From: Verrucomicrobiia bacterium
GTDB taxonomy: Bacteria; Verrucomicrobiota; Verrucomicrobiia; Limisphaerales; DASXHY01
Assembly: GCA_035629175.1 (NCBI GenBank)
Contig: DASPIL010000003.1
Location: forward strand, 1 to 63,496
Direction: 5' to 3'
Length of the DNA stretch: 63,496 bases
Notes under the pieces: generated by a model
What the model saw: the letters and a program-made list of their open reading frames with translations, nothing else
What the model was told of the DNA's origin: nothing
Databases searched by the model: none
Translations under genes and position numbers: made by a program
Shown here: positions 35,172 to 43,858 of the stretch, in pieces
Layout: the number at the start of each line of letters is the position of its first letter
Position numbering within the stretch: the first letter of the stretch is position 1

Positions 35172-37226
35172 ATGTCACGGGATTACGTGCTGCAGCCGTT
35201 CCGGCCGGCCATTCATCTGGAAATCGATTACGCGAACGAGCTGAACGAACAGCAGTGCGCAGCTGTGACAGCGCCTCCCGGCCCCTCGCTCGTGATCGCC
35301 GGCGCGGGTTCAGGCAAGACACGAACGCTCACCTACCGCGTTGCGTATCTTCTCGAGCAGGGAATTCCGCCCGATCGCATCCTGCTCCTCACGTTCACGA
35401 ACAAGGCCGCTCGGGAAATGATGCGGCGCGTCAGCGACTTGCTGGGGCAGGAATTGTCAGAGTTGTGGGGAGGAACGTTTCATTCCGTTGGCAATCGCGT
35501 GCTGCGCCTGCACGCTCCGCTGCTCGGATATCAGCGCGATTTCACAATCATGGACCGCGAGGATTCCAAGCATTTGATCACAACGTGCATCGCGGAGGCG
35601 GAGATTGATATCAAGGCAACGCGCTTTCCCAAGGCGGAAGTCCTGGGAGACATCTTTTCGATGGCGCTCAACATGCAGCAGGCCATTCCAGAACTTCTGC
35701 AGCACCAGTATGAACATTTCGAGGATCTTGCCGCCCAGGTTGAAAAGGTGCAGCAACACTATGTCGAGCGGAAGCGGACGGCGAACGCGATGGATTTTGA
35801 TGACCTCCTGGCGCTCTGGCTCAAGCTGCTGCGCGAGCATGCGGATGTGAGGGAGCATTACCAGCGACGATTCCAATTTCTGCTTGTGGACGAATACCAG
35901 GACACAAACCGCCTGCAGAGCGACCTGATTGATCTCATTGCGGAGCGCAGCCGGAATGTGATGGTGGTGGGTGACGACGCGCAGAGCATTTACGCGTGGC
36001 GCGGCGCGAACTTCCAGAACATCCTGAAGTTCCCCGACCGCTACCCGGGCGCGCACATTTACAAGATCGAAACGAATTACCGCAGCACGCCTGAAATTCT
36101 CGCCGTTGCCAACGCAGCCATTCGCGGGAACATCAATCAGTTTTCGAAGGAACTCGCGGCAGCTCGGAAATCAGGATGCAAGCCCGTGCTCGTGACGTGC
36201 ACTGATGCCTCGGAGCAGGCGGGCTTTGTGACGCAACGCGTCCTGGAATTGCGTGACGAAGGGACAAACCTCAACAGCATGGCCGTCCTGTATCGATCAC
36301 ATTTCCACGCGCTCGAATTGCAGCTGGAGCTGACGCGGCGCAACATCCCATTCAGCATCACAAGCGGCATTCGCTTCTTCGAGCAGGCTCATATCAAGGA
36401 CGTCGCCGCGTATCTCAAACTGGTGTTGAATCCGCGCGACGAGCTTTCCTTCAAGCGGCTGGCTCAGTTGCTGCCGGGCATCGGAGGGAAGGGAGCGGAC
36501 AAACTCTGGAAACGTTTTTCAGCGGAGTGGGACGCTGTTGCCGGCGGGGTCCAGAATGCGCAGCCAGAGGAATCGAAAGATGCCACAGGCGAACCTCCAA
36601 AACTTGCCGCAACCTTGCAGCGCTGCGCTGCGCTCGTTCCGAGGAAGGCGGAGGTCGCGTGGGCGCAATTCGCAACCACGTTCGCACAACTCGAGGCACC
36701 CGGCGTTCGAAGCAACGCTTCAAAGATGATTCAACTCGTGATTGAAGCGGGTTACGAGGATTACCTGGCGGAGAACTACACGAACCATGAGACGCGTGTT
36801 GACGATCTCGAACAGTTGTCGGTGTTTGCACGGCAGTTTCAGACTGTGAGCGACTTCCTCACTCAATTGGCGCTGCTCACCAATGTCGAGGCCGGCGACG
36901 ATCGGCCCGCGTCGCGCGATGACGAGCAGATCCGGCTTTCGACGATTCACCAGGCAAAAGGCCTCGAGTTCGATGTCGTGTTTGTGATCATGCTCTGCGA
37001 CGGCTTGTTCCCGTCGGGGCGATCGTTGGAAAACATCGAAGGCGAGGAGGAGGAGCGCCGCTTGTTCTACGTATCCGTCACGCGCGCCCGCAATGAACTG
37101 TACCTGAGCTATCCGCTGGTCCGCGCAATTGCTGGCGGATCGGGCGACATGATGCAGCAGGCTTCGCGATTCCTCCATGAGATCCCGCGTGAACTCCTGG
37201 ATGAATGGAACCTGCGGCGGTATTGA
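35172..37226 (+). CDS. UvrD/Rep/PcrA-family superfamily 1 DNA helicase
   Basis: An ATP-dependent 3'-5' helicase for repair or replication restart. Q motif LNEQQCAAV, Walker A GAGSGKT, GTFHSVGNRVLR, Walker B DEYQDTN, motif III VVGDDAQSIYAWRGA, motif V/VI IHQAKGLEFDVVF and RRLFYVSVTRAR are in order. At 684 residues it is slightly shorter than PcrA or UvrD; the C-terminal extension that binds UvrB or RNA polymerase seems absent. UvrD, Rep and PcrA cannot be separated by eye. Confidence 0.93.
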   Translation: MSRDYVLQPFRPAIHLEIDYANELNEQQCAAVTAPPGPSLVIAGAGSGKTRTLTYRVAYLLEQGIPPDRILLLTFTNKAAREMMRRVSDLLGQELSELWGGTFHSVGNRVLRLHAPLLGYQRDFTIMDREDSKHLITTCIAEAEIDIKATRFPKAEVLGDIFSMALNMQQAIPELLQHQYEHFEDLAAQVEKVQQHYVERKRTANAMDFDDLLALWLKLLREHADVREHYQRRFQFLLVDEYQDTNRLQSDLIDLIAERSRNVMVVGDDAQSIYAWRGANFQNILKFPDRYPGAHIYKIETNYRSTPEILAVANAAIRGNINQFSKELAAARKSGCKPVLVTCTDASEQAGFVTQRVLELRDEGTNLNSMAVLYRSHFHALELQLELTRRNIPFSITSGIRFFEQAHIKDVAAYLKLVLNPRDELSFKRLAQLLPGIGGKGADKLWKRFSAEWDAVAGGVQNAQPEESKDATGEPPKLAATLQRCAALVPRKAEVAWAQFATTFAQLEAPGVRSNASKMIQLVIEAGYEDYLAENYTNHETRVDDLEQLSVFARQFQTVSDFLTQLALLTNVEAGDDRPASRDDEQIRLSTIHQAKGLEFDVVFVIMLCDGLFPSGRSLENIEGEEEERRLFYVSVTRARNELYLSYPLVRAIAGGSGDMMQQASRFLHEIPRELLDEWNLRRY

Positions 37227-37290
37227 CCCGCGCCCCCGGGATTCAAGCGTCCAGGAATCCCCCCAGCGAAAACCGCGATCTTCTCACGAC

Positions 37291-37304
37291 TTGATCTGAG
37301 TCAA
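37291..37304 (+). promoter_or_regulatory. FNR/DNR/NnrR-type palindromic operator
   Basis: TTGAT-CTGA-GTCAA differs by one base from the FNR consensus TTGAT-N4-ATCAA and fits the looser DNR/NnrR pattern TTG-N8-CAA. It lies 34 bases before the ATG of the cupin gene. A class II activator site centred at -41.5 would put transcription start at or near that ATG, so either the mRNA is nearly leaderless or the geometry is different. Regulation by oxygen or nitric oxide is inferred. Confidence 0.6.
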
Positions 37305-37338
37305 AACACATGGCGCAGGTTCGTGTCACAGTGCGTGC

Positions 37339-37731
37339 ATGAACGAAAAGCCGGTGATTGATGCAGCAATCGAAAAAGTTATCTCATTGGAGCAGGAAAC
37401 ACGCTTCGCTCCCAACGGAATTGTCAGCCGCACCTTGTTGCGAACTCCCTTCAGCCGGATTGTGCTGTTTGGATTCGCAGAAGGCCAGGAACTGACGGAG
37501 CACACGTCAACCCAGCATGCAGTCATCCAAATTGCCTCGGGCGAATGCGAGTTTTCGCTCGCTGGAAAAATTCACAATTTAAAAGCGGGCGACATGCTCT
37601 ACATGCCGCCCGGTTTGCCGCATGCCGTACGCGCCACCCAGCAGTTTTCAATGCTGCTCACGCTGTCAAAGCCGGCGCCTGTTGAAGCCACCTCGCCGCT
37701 CGCGCTCAATTCCTTTGCAAAGGTTTCATGA
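37339..37731 (+). CDS. Cupin-domain protein
   Basis: A 130-residue single cupin (about 35-115), with IVLFGFAEGQELTEHTSTQH, then FSLAGKIHNLKAGDMLYMPP and GLPHAVRA. The metal ligands in HTSTQHA, a glutamate-poor first motif and the histidine in LPHAV suggest a degenerate or Fe/Zn/Mn-binding site. Small cupins of this type recur in anaerobic or nitrosative-stress loci (family knowledge, function unproven). First gene of the five-gene unit; its stop overlaps the next start as ATGA. Confidence 0.85.
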   Translation: MNEKPVIDAAIEKVISLEQETRFAPNGIVSRTLLRTPFSRIVLFGFAEGQELTEHTSTQHAVIQIASGECEFSLAGKIHNLKAGDMLYMPPGLPHAVRATQQFSMLLTLSKPAPVEATSPLALNSFAKVS

Positions 37732-38231
37732 GCACCACGGTCCTGGATTTGCGCGAAGAACTGCGCCGCGGCGGTGCTCCGTTTGACCGGATCATGGCCG
37801 CTGCAGGAGACCTCGGAATTGGCGGCTCGCTCGTCCTCATCGCGCCCTTTGAGCCCGCGCCATTGTATTCAGTCCTTGGCCGCCTGGGATTCACACATAC
37901 CAGCGTTGCCAATGACGCGGGGGAGTGGGAGATCCGTTTCGTGCGCAACGCAGCGAACGGGGCGCAGGCCGAAACACCTGCGGCGAAAAGCGCGGTCGCT
38001 TCAGAACCGGCAACAAGCTGGGTTGAAATCGACGCGCGCGGTCTCCAGCCACCTGAGCCCCTGGTTAAAATCCTCGAAGCTGTCACCGATCTGCCGCACG
38101 CGACCGAATTGCGTGCGCGAACTGATCGGCGCCCCATGCATCTTTATCCGCAGCTGGAAGAACGGGGATTTTCTGGCGTTACCCATGAACAACCTGATGG
38201 AAGCTTCATTACCCATATCTGCCGCCGCTAG
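37728..38231 (+). CDS. Protein with two DUF2249 modules
   Basis: 167 residues comprising two copies of the DUF2249 fold joined by an alanine-rich linker. The first is near 4-72 (VLDLREELRRGGAPFDRIMA, then LVLIAPFEPAPLY) and the second near 95-166 (VEIDARGLQPPEPLVKILEA, then ELRARTDRRPMHLYPQLEER). The fold resembles TusA/SirA-like and is often fused to hemerythrin domains or found next to denitrification genes. The characteristic HDPxPL tripeptide is replaced by FEPAPL and DRRPMHL, so ligand binding may differ from the third copy at 39946. Function unknown. Confidence 0.78.
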   Translation: MSTTVLDLREELRRGGAPFDRIMAAAGDLGIGGSLVLIAPFEPAPLYSVLGRLGFTHTSVANDAGEWEIRFVRNAANGAQAETPAAKSAVASEPATSWVEIDARGLQPPEPLVKILEAVTDLPHATELRARTDRRPMHLYPQLEERGFSGVTHEQPDGSFITHICRR

Positions 38232-39615
38232 GCTGGGCACGGCGGCCAAAGCTCCCGCGCTTCCGGCAGTGGCGTCGATCACGCTGCCCCTGCGTTTCAT
38301 GTTCGCGGGAATTCTGGCGTTGAGCGCGGGAACGGCGTGGCTGATCCTCCAGCCGTCCGTGCTCGCCACCTACCATTACAACCAGCATGTGATCGCGGTG
38401 ACACATCTCTTCGTGCTGGGCTGGATTTGTTCGGTTGTCATGGGCGCCATGTATCAACTAGTTCCAGTCGCCCTGGAAACGCAACTCCACAGCGAACGCC
38501 TCGCGAAAGTTCAATTCGTGTTCCACGTGGTGGGCTTCGCCGGAATGGTTTGGATGCTGCGCGCCTGGAACATGAAACAGGTCGGGCATTTCGGCGCAAT
38601 CCTTGCATTTGGAGTGCTGCTGTTCATCTACAACATTGCCCGGACGCTCTTGAAGGTTTCTCGCTGGAACGTTGTCGCGATCTCAATCGCGTCAGCCATT
38701 TTCTGGATCGGCCTCACCATTCTCGCGGGACTCTCGCTGGCCACAGCCAAGCTGCCGTTCGATCCTGAAGTTCAATCGCTTTCGATTTGGAGCCGCCTGC
38801 TCGAACCCGTCGCTGCAACTGTGCGGCAGTTCAATCCCCTGAGCGCGATGCACGCGCATGCGCACCTCGGCGCGATCGGATTCTTCGTGATGCTGATCGT
38901 GGGTGTGTCTTACAAGCTGATCCCGATGTTCACGTTGAGCGAAGTGCAGAACACGCGGCGCGCGTTGACCTCTGTGATTCTTCTGAATGCGGGCCTGCTT
39001 GGAAGCTTTGTGTCCGTCCTCACATCCAGCCCCGCAAAATTCGGGTTCGCACTGCTGATTGTGTCGGCCCTGGCGCTTTACGGAGTCGAACTGAGTGCGA
39101 TTTTACGCGCGCGGAAACGCGGTCCGATCGATTGGGGAGTTCGTTACTTTGTCACGGCAGTGGTTCTCCTTGCGCCGCTGTCGATCGTCGGAGTTGTTCT
39201 TGCGTGGCCGAAGTTGCCGCTCAACGCATTGACGGGCCAATTGGAAAACGTTTATGGCTTCCTGGGGTTAATCGGAGTGGTGACGTTTGCGATCGCCGGC
39301 ATGCTCTACAAAATTGTTCCCTTCCTCGTCTGGTTCGGCACCTACAGCCGTCACATTGGAAAGGCAAAGGTTCCTGCGCTGGGTGATCTCTATTCAACCC
39401 GGCTGCAGGCCGCCGGCTACGGTCTATTTCTTTCCGGCGTGTTGCTCACGTGCGTTGCAACGTTGCTCGAGCATGCATCGTGCGTTCGGCTTGGATCCGC
39501 TTTGATTGGAGGCGCGGTCCTCACACTGATCCTCAATTTCCTCGCCATGCTGCGGCACTTCCTGAGACCGCAACTCACGCCGCTCCGCATCACCACTGTC
39601 GTAAAACCCTCATGA
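38197..39615 (+). CDS. Polytopic histidine-rich membrane protein, NnrS / heme-copper oxidase subunit I-like
   Basis: About 12 transmembrane helices over 472 residues. Histidines cluster at helix ends in two repeated patterns: YHYNQHVIAVTHLFVLGW, then SVVMGAMYQLVPVA; and MHAHAHLGAIGFFVMLIVG, then VSYKLIPMF. These resemble heme/metal ligand positions in NnrS and in cbb3-type subunit I-like proteins, but the full oxidase ligand set is not evident, so I do not call it an oxidase. The start is uncertain: ATG 38185 and 38197 overlap the previous gene by 47 or 35 bases, and a GTG at 38269 avoids the overlap. It is followed by DUF59 with an ATGA overlap. Confidence 0.75.
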   Translation: MEASLPISAAARLGTAAKAPALPAVASITLPLRFMFAGILALSAGTAWLILQPSVLATYHYNQHVIAVTHLFVLGWICSVVMGAMYQLVPVALETQLHSERLAKVQFVFHVVGFAGMVWMLRAWNMKQVGHFGAILAFGVLLFIYNIARTLLKVSRWNVVAISIASAIFWIGLTILAGLSLATAKLPFDPEVQSLSIWSRLLEPVAATVRQFNPLSAMHAHAHLGAIGFFVMLIVGVSYKLIPMFTLSEVQNTRRALTSVILLNAGLLGSFVSVLTSSPAKFGFALLIVSALALYGVELSAILRARKRGPIDWGVRYFVTAVVLLAPLSIVGVVLAWPKLPLNALTGQLENVYGFLGLIGVVTFAIAGMLYKIVPFLVWFGTYSRHIGKAKVPALGDLYSTRLQAAGYGLFLSGVLLTCVATLLEHASCVRLGSALIGGAVLTLILNFLAMLRHFLRPQLTPLRITTVVKPS

Positions 39616-39929
39616 ACACCATTGAAGTCAACGCCGACGTGATCCTCGAGAATCTCCGACAGGTCATCGATCCTGAGATCAACTGCAACATCGTGGATCT
39701 CGGCCTGGTCTATAGCGTCGCGATGAGCGATGGCGTCGTCACGGTGGTGATGACGCTGACGACACCCGGATGCCCAATGCACGAAACGATTTGTTGGGGC
39801 GTGAAAAACGTCCTGATGAGCCTGCCAGGCGTGCTCGATGTGGAGGTCGAACTCGTATGGGATCCGCCATGGCATCCATCGATGATGACTCCCGCCGGCC
39901 GCCAGGCGACTGGCGCTTCTAATTTTTAA
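39612..39929 (+). CDS. DUF59 (MIP18/SufT/PaaD-like) iron-sulfur assembly protein
   Basis: A 105-residue DUF59 domain: ILENLRQVIDPEINCNIVDL, then GLVYSV and TLTTPGCPMHETI with the conserved cysteine. The ending VEVELVWDPPWHPSMMTPAG is typical for the family. DUF59 proteins help mature Fe-S clusters (SufT, CIA2, PaaD). Its coupling to the membrane protein suggests that a cluster- or heme-bearing target belongs to the same operon. The ATG overlaps the preceding stop by 4 bases. Confidence 0.88.
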   Translation: MNTIEVNADVILENLRQVIDPEINCNIVDLGLVYSVAMSDGVVTVVMTLTTPGCPMHETICWGVKNVLMSLPGVLDVEVELVWDPPWHPSMMTPAGRQATGASNF

Positions 39930-39945
39930 CTCACACTAAAAAATC

Positions 39946-40260
39946 ATGAAAAACACTACATCAATTGCTCCAGCACTTGGCGCCGATCGCGTGCTCGACG
40001 TTCGGGCAATCCCGTGTTCGATCAAGCATGGCCTGATCCTGCAGACCTTTCGCGACCTGGCTGTCGGCGAATATTTCATCCTGGTGAACGGCCATGACCC
40101 TGTGCCGCTTTACTATCAGTTCTCAGCCGAATGGCCGGGAACGTTCAAGTGGCAGCATCTCCTCAAACTGGCCGAAGAGGTTCACGTGAAAATCACGAAG
40201 ACAGCCGCACTGGCCGGCGTCGGCGAGAATCTCAAATCGTGCCCGTCCGCAACCCCCTGA
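39946..40260 (+). CDS. DUF2249 protein
   Basis: 104 residues with one DUF2249 module: RVLDVRAIPCSIKHGLILQT, then FRDLAVGEYFILVNGHDPVP and YYQFSAEWPGTFKW. It keeps the GHDPVPL motif lost in the double-module protein at 37728. The C-terminus (about 90-104) is a variable tail. Last gene of the cluster, 16 bp after DUF59; the amine oxidase gene converges 27 bp further. Confidence 0.85.
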   Translation: MKNTTSIAPALGADRVLDVRAIPCSIKHGLILQTFRDLAVGEYFILVNGHDPVPLYYQFSAEWPGTFKWQHLLKLAEEVHVKITKTAALAGVGENLKSCPSATP

Positions 40261-40287
40261 GCCTGATCCGCAGCAATCCGCGCGTCC

Positions 40288-41787
40288 CTAGACTGACGCA
40301 AACGCGCGACGTTGCTGGACGGCTTTCGCAATGGCGAGCGCAGCGGCTTTGCCAGTCTCTGCGCCGCCATTCATGAATCCCTGGTAATCGTAGCTGCAGT
40401 GTTCGCCCGCAAAGAACAGGTTGCCAACGGCGCGCCCCTCTGAGTTGCCAAGGGTTGTCCATTGGCCGGGACGATAACACGCATAGCTGGCCCGGGTGAA
40501 TGGATGCGTAGGCCAATGGAAACGCTCAACGCGTCCGTTGAACTGGGCGGCGACGCCAGGGAACACTTTGTCGAGCGATGGTAGCATTCGCTTTGCCTGG
40601 TCGACCGCAGTGCCGCGCCCCAATTCATCCGTCGCCTTGCCGCCTGAATAGCAACTGAGGCTTCCCACAGTTCCCGGCTGCCTGCGCGAACTGTCCCACG
40701 CGAGTTGGAATGGTTCGTCTGAAAAGACATTTCCCGATTCCCCGCGCGTGCGCCATACGCGAGAGTTCGTGCCCATCATCAACTTCGCGTTCATGCCATA
40801 ACCCAATTCATGAATGGCGCGACGCTTCCATTCAGGAAGTTCCACCTTCAATTCCACCTGCCGCAGCATCGTAAACGGCAGTGTCAGCAGGACGATGTCG
40901 GCATCGACCTCGCGTGTTGTGCCATCCTGGTCGAAGACGAGGCGATAGCCGCCGCCGCGCGATTCCACTGCGACCAGCCGCTGTTCCAGCTGAATGCGGT
41001 CCTGCACCCGGCGCGCGAGTTCATCCACAATCCTCTGGTTCCCGCCGATGACCTTGAACCGTTCATCGCTGTCGCCAAATAGTTCCACACGCCCGGCTGA
41101 AAGGTCGGTTGAAATCATGAAGATCATGTTCAACGCAGATTGCTCGTTCGCCTCCAGTCCGTATTCGGTGACAAACGCGACGTCCAACAACTGCCGCAAC
41201 CATCCGCGTGCGCCAATGCGGTCGAAATAATCGGCGAGGGACGTGCGATCCAATTCGCGCGCGCCGCCTTCATGCTCGAAGTCCACAACATCCTCCATAC
41301 GGTCGAAATCCTCCGCAATGAGCGTTGCAACTGGGCGGAAAGCCTCAACGACCTGCGCCGCGGTGTAGTGTGTGTTGCCGAAATAAAATGCCTCGGCATT
41401 CAGCGATTCTTCGCCGCGTCCCTGGACATCGAGCCATTTGAGGTCGAATTCCCGCGCAAGCGCGAACATCTCGGCGTGGTTGGAATCCACAAACTCGCCG
41501 CCGAGTTCAGTTGTGATCCCGGGATTCAGCAATCCTGTCGCGCTGTACATCCGTCCGCCCGTGCGGCGGCTCGCTTCGTAGATATCCGCGGCGAGGCCGC
41601 GTTTTCGGAGTTTGTAGGCAGCGTTCAACCCGGCAATGCCGCCGCCAACGATGGCGATCCTTGGTGTGTTGTGCCGCGGGTTTGGAGTGGAACAGCCGGT
41701 CAACCATGATCCCGATCCGACGGCTGCCGCAGCGAGAGCGCTTGTCTTAAGAAAATTGCGGCGGCTGACTGCGGGGCGAATTGGCAT
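40288..41787 (-). CDS. Tat-exported FAD-dependent amine oxidase-type flavoprotein
   Basis: Starting at the ATG at 41785-41787 gives MPIRPAVSRRNFLK, a twin-arginine signal, followed by an Ala-rich hydrophobic stretch and a lipobox-like WLTGC, so it is perhaps a Tat lipoprotein. The Rossmann motif is VGGGIAGLNAAYKLRKRG, followed by GGRMYSA and ELGGEFVDSNH. The C-terminal FAD contact is LFFAGEHCSYDYQGFMNGG. This is the monoamine/L-amino-acid/polyamine oxidase family; substrate unknown. A start at 41901 would hide the Tat motif 47 residues inside. Confidence 0.88.
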   Translation of the reverse strand: MPIRPAVSRRNFLKTSALAAAAVGSGSWLTGCSTPNPRHNTPRIAIVGGGIAGLNAAYKLRKRGLAADIYEASRRTGGRMYSATGLLNPGITTELGGEFVDSNHAEMFALAREFDLKWLDVQGRGEESLNAEAFYFGNTHYTAAQVVEAFRPVATLIAEDFDRMEDVVDFEHEGGARELDRTSLADYFDRIGARGWLRQLLDVAFVTEYGLEANEQSALNMIFMISTDLSAGRVELFGDSDERFKVIGGNQRIVDELARRVQDRIQLEQRLVAVESRGGGYRLVFDQDGTTREVDADIVLLTLPFTMLRQVELKVELPEWKRRAIHELGYGMNAKLMMGTNSRVWRTRGESGNVFSDEPFQLAWDSSRRQPGTVGSLSCYSGGKATDELGRGTAVDQAKRMLPSLDKVFPGVAAQFNGRVERFHWPTHPFTRASYACYRPGQWTTLGNSEGRAVGNLFFAGEHCSYDYQGFMNGGAETGKAAALAIAKAVQQRRAFASV

Positions 41788-42070
41788 TTCGATCAGTTCC
41801 GACGCTGCGGGACTATTCCGCCGGTTGGCGAGTCGTGCGACACCAAAGAGCTGTTGAAGCGAACGGAAGAGAGGAGTGCGTGCGTTGTTGTTGCGGGTCA
41901 TGCGGTTCGATCTAGCAACAAACCTCGAAGGCGAAAAGCCGAAACGCGGAAGTGGTGTGAACGCTGCGGTTCGGATCGCGTGCCTTCAAGGCAGGCGTTC
42001 CTTGCGGCAGGCTCGCGGCGTCAGGCTTTTTCCTCTTTCGCCACATTCACAACTGGCTCATCTTACGCCC

Positions 42071-43654
42071 GTGCCAAATTTGATCGCCATCGTCGGACGT
42101 CCGAACGTCGGGAAGTCTGCGCTGTTTAACCGGATCGCAGGACGCCGCATCGCCATCGTTCACGACCAGCCCGGCGTTACCCGCGACCGCGTCAGCGCAG
42201 AAGTCGAATGGGCAGGCACCCCGTTCACGCTCATCGATACTGGCGGCATCGGGCTGCTCCGACGCGAAAAATCGACCGACGTCATCACGCGCGCCGCCCT
42301 CGACCAGGTGAATCTCGCGATCGAAGCCGCGAACGTCATCCTGCTCGTGGTCAATGTTCAGGAAGGCATTGTGCCGCTCGATCGCGAGGTCGCCCAGCAC
42401 CTGCGCCGCAGCAACAAGCCCGTGCTCGTCATGGTCAACAAGGTCGATGAGTTCCGTGCGGAAGCCAATGCGGATGAATTTTCCGCGCTCGGCTTTGACA
42501 AGATCTTTCCGGTCAGCGCCATTCATGGAATGGGAATTGACGCTGTAATGACTGAAGCGCTGGGACTCCTGCATCCCCCCGAAGCCGTCGCGCCTGCTGT
42601 TGAAGCTGTCGAAGGCGAGGAAATTCCTGTCAGCCCCGACGAAGCCCGCATCCGCACTGAACCGCTCAAGCTCGCGATCGTTGGCCGTCCCAACGTCGGA
42701 AAGTCGTCCATCATCAACGCGCTCACACAGTCCGAACGCGTCATCGTCAGCCCGATTCCAGGCACGACCCGTGATGCCGTTGATGTTCCGCTGGAAATCG
42801 AAACCGAAGGCAAGCGTCAGAAATATATCCTCATCGATACCGCAGGCATTCGCAAAACCCGCAGCATCAACGATTCGATCGAGTTCTTCAGCGTCAAGCG
42901 ATCCGAAGATTCCATCGCGCGCTGCGATATTGCCATTCTTGTGCTCGATGCGGAGAGCGGAATCCTGGAGCAGGACAAGAAGGTGGCCGACCGCATCGTT
43001 GAGGAACGCAAGGCGTGCATTGTCGTGGTCAACAAATGGGATCTCGTCGAGGAACCCGTCCGCAAGGCGCGTGAGGAGGAGATTGAGCGGCGCCGCCGGA
43101 AGGATCATCACGCGCGGGAATTGATGACGACGCTCTCTGACTTCGGCGAGTGGGTTCAGGAGAAATTGTTTTTCCTGGATTACGCGCCTGTGATTTTTAC
43201 GTCCGCCAAGTCAGGTTTCCAATTGGAGCGGCTGCTGGAAGCTGTGCGGTATGTCGCGGCCCAGTTGCAGCAAAAGATCCCGACGGCCATTTTGAATCGC
43301 ACGCTGCAGGCCGCGGTTGAGCGCCGGCAGCCGGTGAGCTCCGCGGGGCATCGTTTGAAATTCTTCTATGCCACCCAGGTCCGCCAGGCCCCACCAACGT
43401 TCCTGTTGTTTGTGAACCGGGACGAACTTTTTTCCGACCAATATAAGAAGTATCTGGCAGACCAAGTGCGCGTGGCGTTCGGGTACGAAGGCTGTCCGCT
43501 CATCTTGGTTCCCAAAGCGCGGCCGCGAACCATCGAGCCTGTTCGGAAGTTCAAGAAGGCCAGCCGCAGCTCTTCCGAGGAGCGCGGCACCCGGGCAGCA
43601 CGTCCCGATCGTGGCAGGGGCCGCCGCCAGCCAGGGCGCCGCCGCGGGCGCTGA
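42071..43654 (+). CDS. der: Ribosome biogenesis GTPase Der (EngA)
   Basis: A tandem GTPase for 50S assembly. Two G domains each have GRPNVGKSALF or GRPNVGKSSI, the switch regions DTGGIGLL and DTAGIRKT, and NKVD/NKWD specificity motifs. The KH-like C-terminal domain has LKFFYATQVRQAPPTFLLFV. I chose the GTG at 42071 because VPNLIAIVGRPN is the normal Der N-terminus; an upstream ATG at 41876 would add 65 unmatched residues. The last about 28 residues are an Arg/Gly-rich tail, longer than in E. coli Der and possibly RNA-binding. Confidence 0.93.
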   Translation: MPNLIAIVGRPNVGKSALFNRIAGRRIAIVHDQPGVTRDRVSAEVEWAGTPFTLIDTGGIGLLRREKSTDVITRAALDQVNLAIEAANVILLVVNVQEGIVPLDREVAQHLRRSNKPVLVMVNKVDEFRAEANADEFSALGFDKIFPVSAIHGMGIDAVMTEALGLLHPPEAVAPAVEAVEGEEIPVSPDEARIRTEPLKLAIVGRPNVGKSSIINALTQSERVIVSPIPGTTRDAVDVPLEIETEGKRQKYILIDTAGIRKTRSINDSIEFFSVKRSEDSIARCDIAILVLDAESGILEQDKKVADRIVEERKACIVVVNKWDLVEEPVRKAREEEIERRRRKDHHARELMTTLSDFGEWVQEKLFFLDYAPVIFTSAKSGFQLERLLEAVRYVAAQLQQKIPTAILNRTLQAAVERRQPVSSAGHRLKFFYATQVRQAPPTFLLFVNRDELFSDQYKKYLADQVRVAFGYEGCPLILVPKARPRTIEPVRKFKKASRSSSEERGTRAARPDRGRGRRQPGRRRGR

Positions 43655-43858
43655 CTGCCGCATTTGTGCAGGAAAGGGGAGGGTGATAAGGTCCTTTGGC
43701 GTTATTGCTTTTAAAACTTATTCACCACTGAGAATAACCTGTGGAAAACCTCAATTTTTCAGCTCAAATTTTAACGATTTTTTGAGCGAACAAGCCTTGA
43801 ACAATTTTTTTGAGAATTTGCTTGGCGGCACCACGTGTAGTGATAGAGTTGCGGCGCT
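43655..43858 (+). promoter_or_regulatory. AT-rich upstream region of nrdJ
   Basis: Bases 43700-43820 are strikingly AT-rich compared with the neighbourhood (runs such as TTTTAACGATTTTTTGAGCG and CAATTTTTTTGAGA). It is a probable UP-element/promoter zone for nrdJ; I cannot fix -35 and -10 with confidence. No NrdR-box pair was recognised. Confidence 0.45.

Noticed and set aside
42047-43111. 354-codon minus-strand frame
   Set aside because: Antisense to der; composition typical of a complement of a GTPase gene.
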